Origin: Candidatus Hodarchaeota archaeon
GTDB taxonomy: Archaea; Asgardarchaeota; Heimdallarchaeia; Hodarchaeales; Hodarchaeaceae
DNA length: 14,814 nt
Direction of reading: 5' to 3'
NCBI GenBank assembly: GCA_016840305.1
Contig: JAEOSP010000016.1
Location: forward strand, 1 to 14,814
A program made the translations under genes and the position numbers. Shown piece after piece: positions 14,676 through 14,814 of the stretch. How positions within the stretch are numbered: the first letter of the stretch is position 1; every line of letters begins with the position of its first letter. Under the pieces are notes generated by a model. That model was given only the letters and a program-made list of their open reading frames with translations. It was not told the DNA's origin and did not search any database.

Positions 14676-14814
14676 ATATTGTAGTTGGGAGTTTACCATT
14701 CTGCATCTATAATGATAAAACGATTATTAATTGAAAATAAATTACCCCTAAAACCCGTTAAAACGCAATAGATTAACAGTTAATAAATTTAAAACTGATA
14801 CCAAGTAGTTTGAA

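Noticed and set aside
14676..14814. Possible coding or repeat content at the right edge
   Set aside because: No frame on either strand is open for long and only a short ATTAACAGTTAAT near-palindrome (about 14772-14784) is visible; probably the promoter zone of the next gene.

Overview
This is an AT-rich window of about 14.8 kb that reads as an archaeal chromosome. Several start codons are preceded by Shine-Dalgarno (SD) runs of the GGTGAT/GAGGTGAG type. Other genes have no SD but carry an AT-rich TATA-like box about 25-35 bp before the start, which fits leaderless archaeal transcription. TTG starts also occur. A complete succinate dehydrogenase operon together with an orphan LarA homologue, an ATC-hydrolase-type protein and a small PIN-toxin relic would suit an Asgard archaeon of the Heimdallarchaeia kind. 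That placement is inference from gene content and style, not from a marker gene. I see no rRNA, tRNA, CRISPR array or intact mobile element.

Layout. 1-1653 (+) is the 3' part of a CoA-transferase/acetyl-CoA hydrolase fused to a GNAT domain. About 1707-2675 (+) is an amidohydrolase whose metal-binding N-terminus lies upstream of any ATG, GTG or TTG. 2683-4137 is a small accessory and decay zone: a truncated DinB-family fragment (+), a transglutaminase-like gene (-) and a previously hidden, frameshifted and stop-ridden PIN-domain (VapC-like) pseudogene (-). 4212-5024 (+) is an unrecognised eight-helix membrane protein, convergent with an MFS transporter (5174-6448, -). 6616-7467 (-) is an L-2-amino-thiazoline-4-carboxylic acid hydrolase-family protein.

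7726-11151 (-) is the core of the window: a tightly coupled four-gene succinate dehydrogenase operon in the order anchor 1, anchor 2, flavoprotein, iron-sulfur protein, ending in a hairpin/T-tract terminator. Both membrane anchors have the SdhC-type signature and a pair of candidate haem histidines, suggesting a two-haem enzyme. Upstream on the same strand is a LarA-type nickel-dependent 2-hydroxyacid racemase homologue (11430-12782). It is divergent from a redox-flavoured trio on the + strand: a ferritin-like diiron protein (12951-13430), a C_GCAxxG_C_C-family redox protein (13475-13912) and a DUF4386-like membrane protein (13994-14581), closed by a hairpin plus T8 terminator. A perfect 7-bp inverted repeat sits midway between the divergent larA-like and ferritin-like genes and is a candidate shared operator.

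Together the genes suggest respiratory, organic-acid and CoA-ester metabolism (succinate oxidation or fumarate reduction, acyl-CoA/acetate exchange, 2-hydroxyacid racemisation) plus redox or oxidative-stress functions. I found no clear new multi-gene system. The observations most worth checking are the hidden PIN pseudogene, the amidohydrolase start problem, the divergent operator and the paralogous two-haem anchors.
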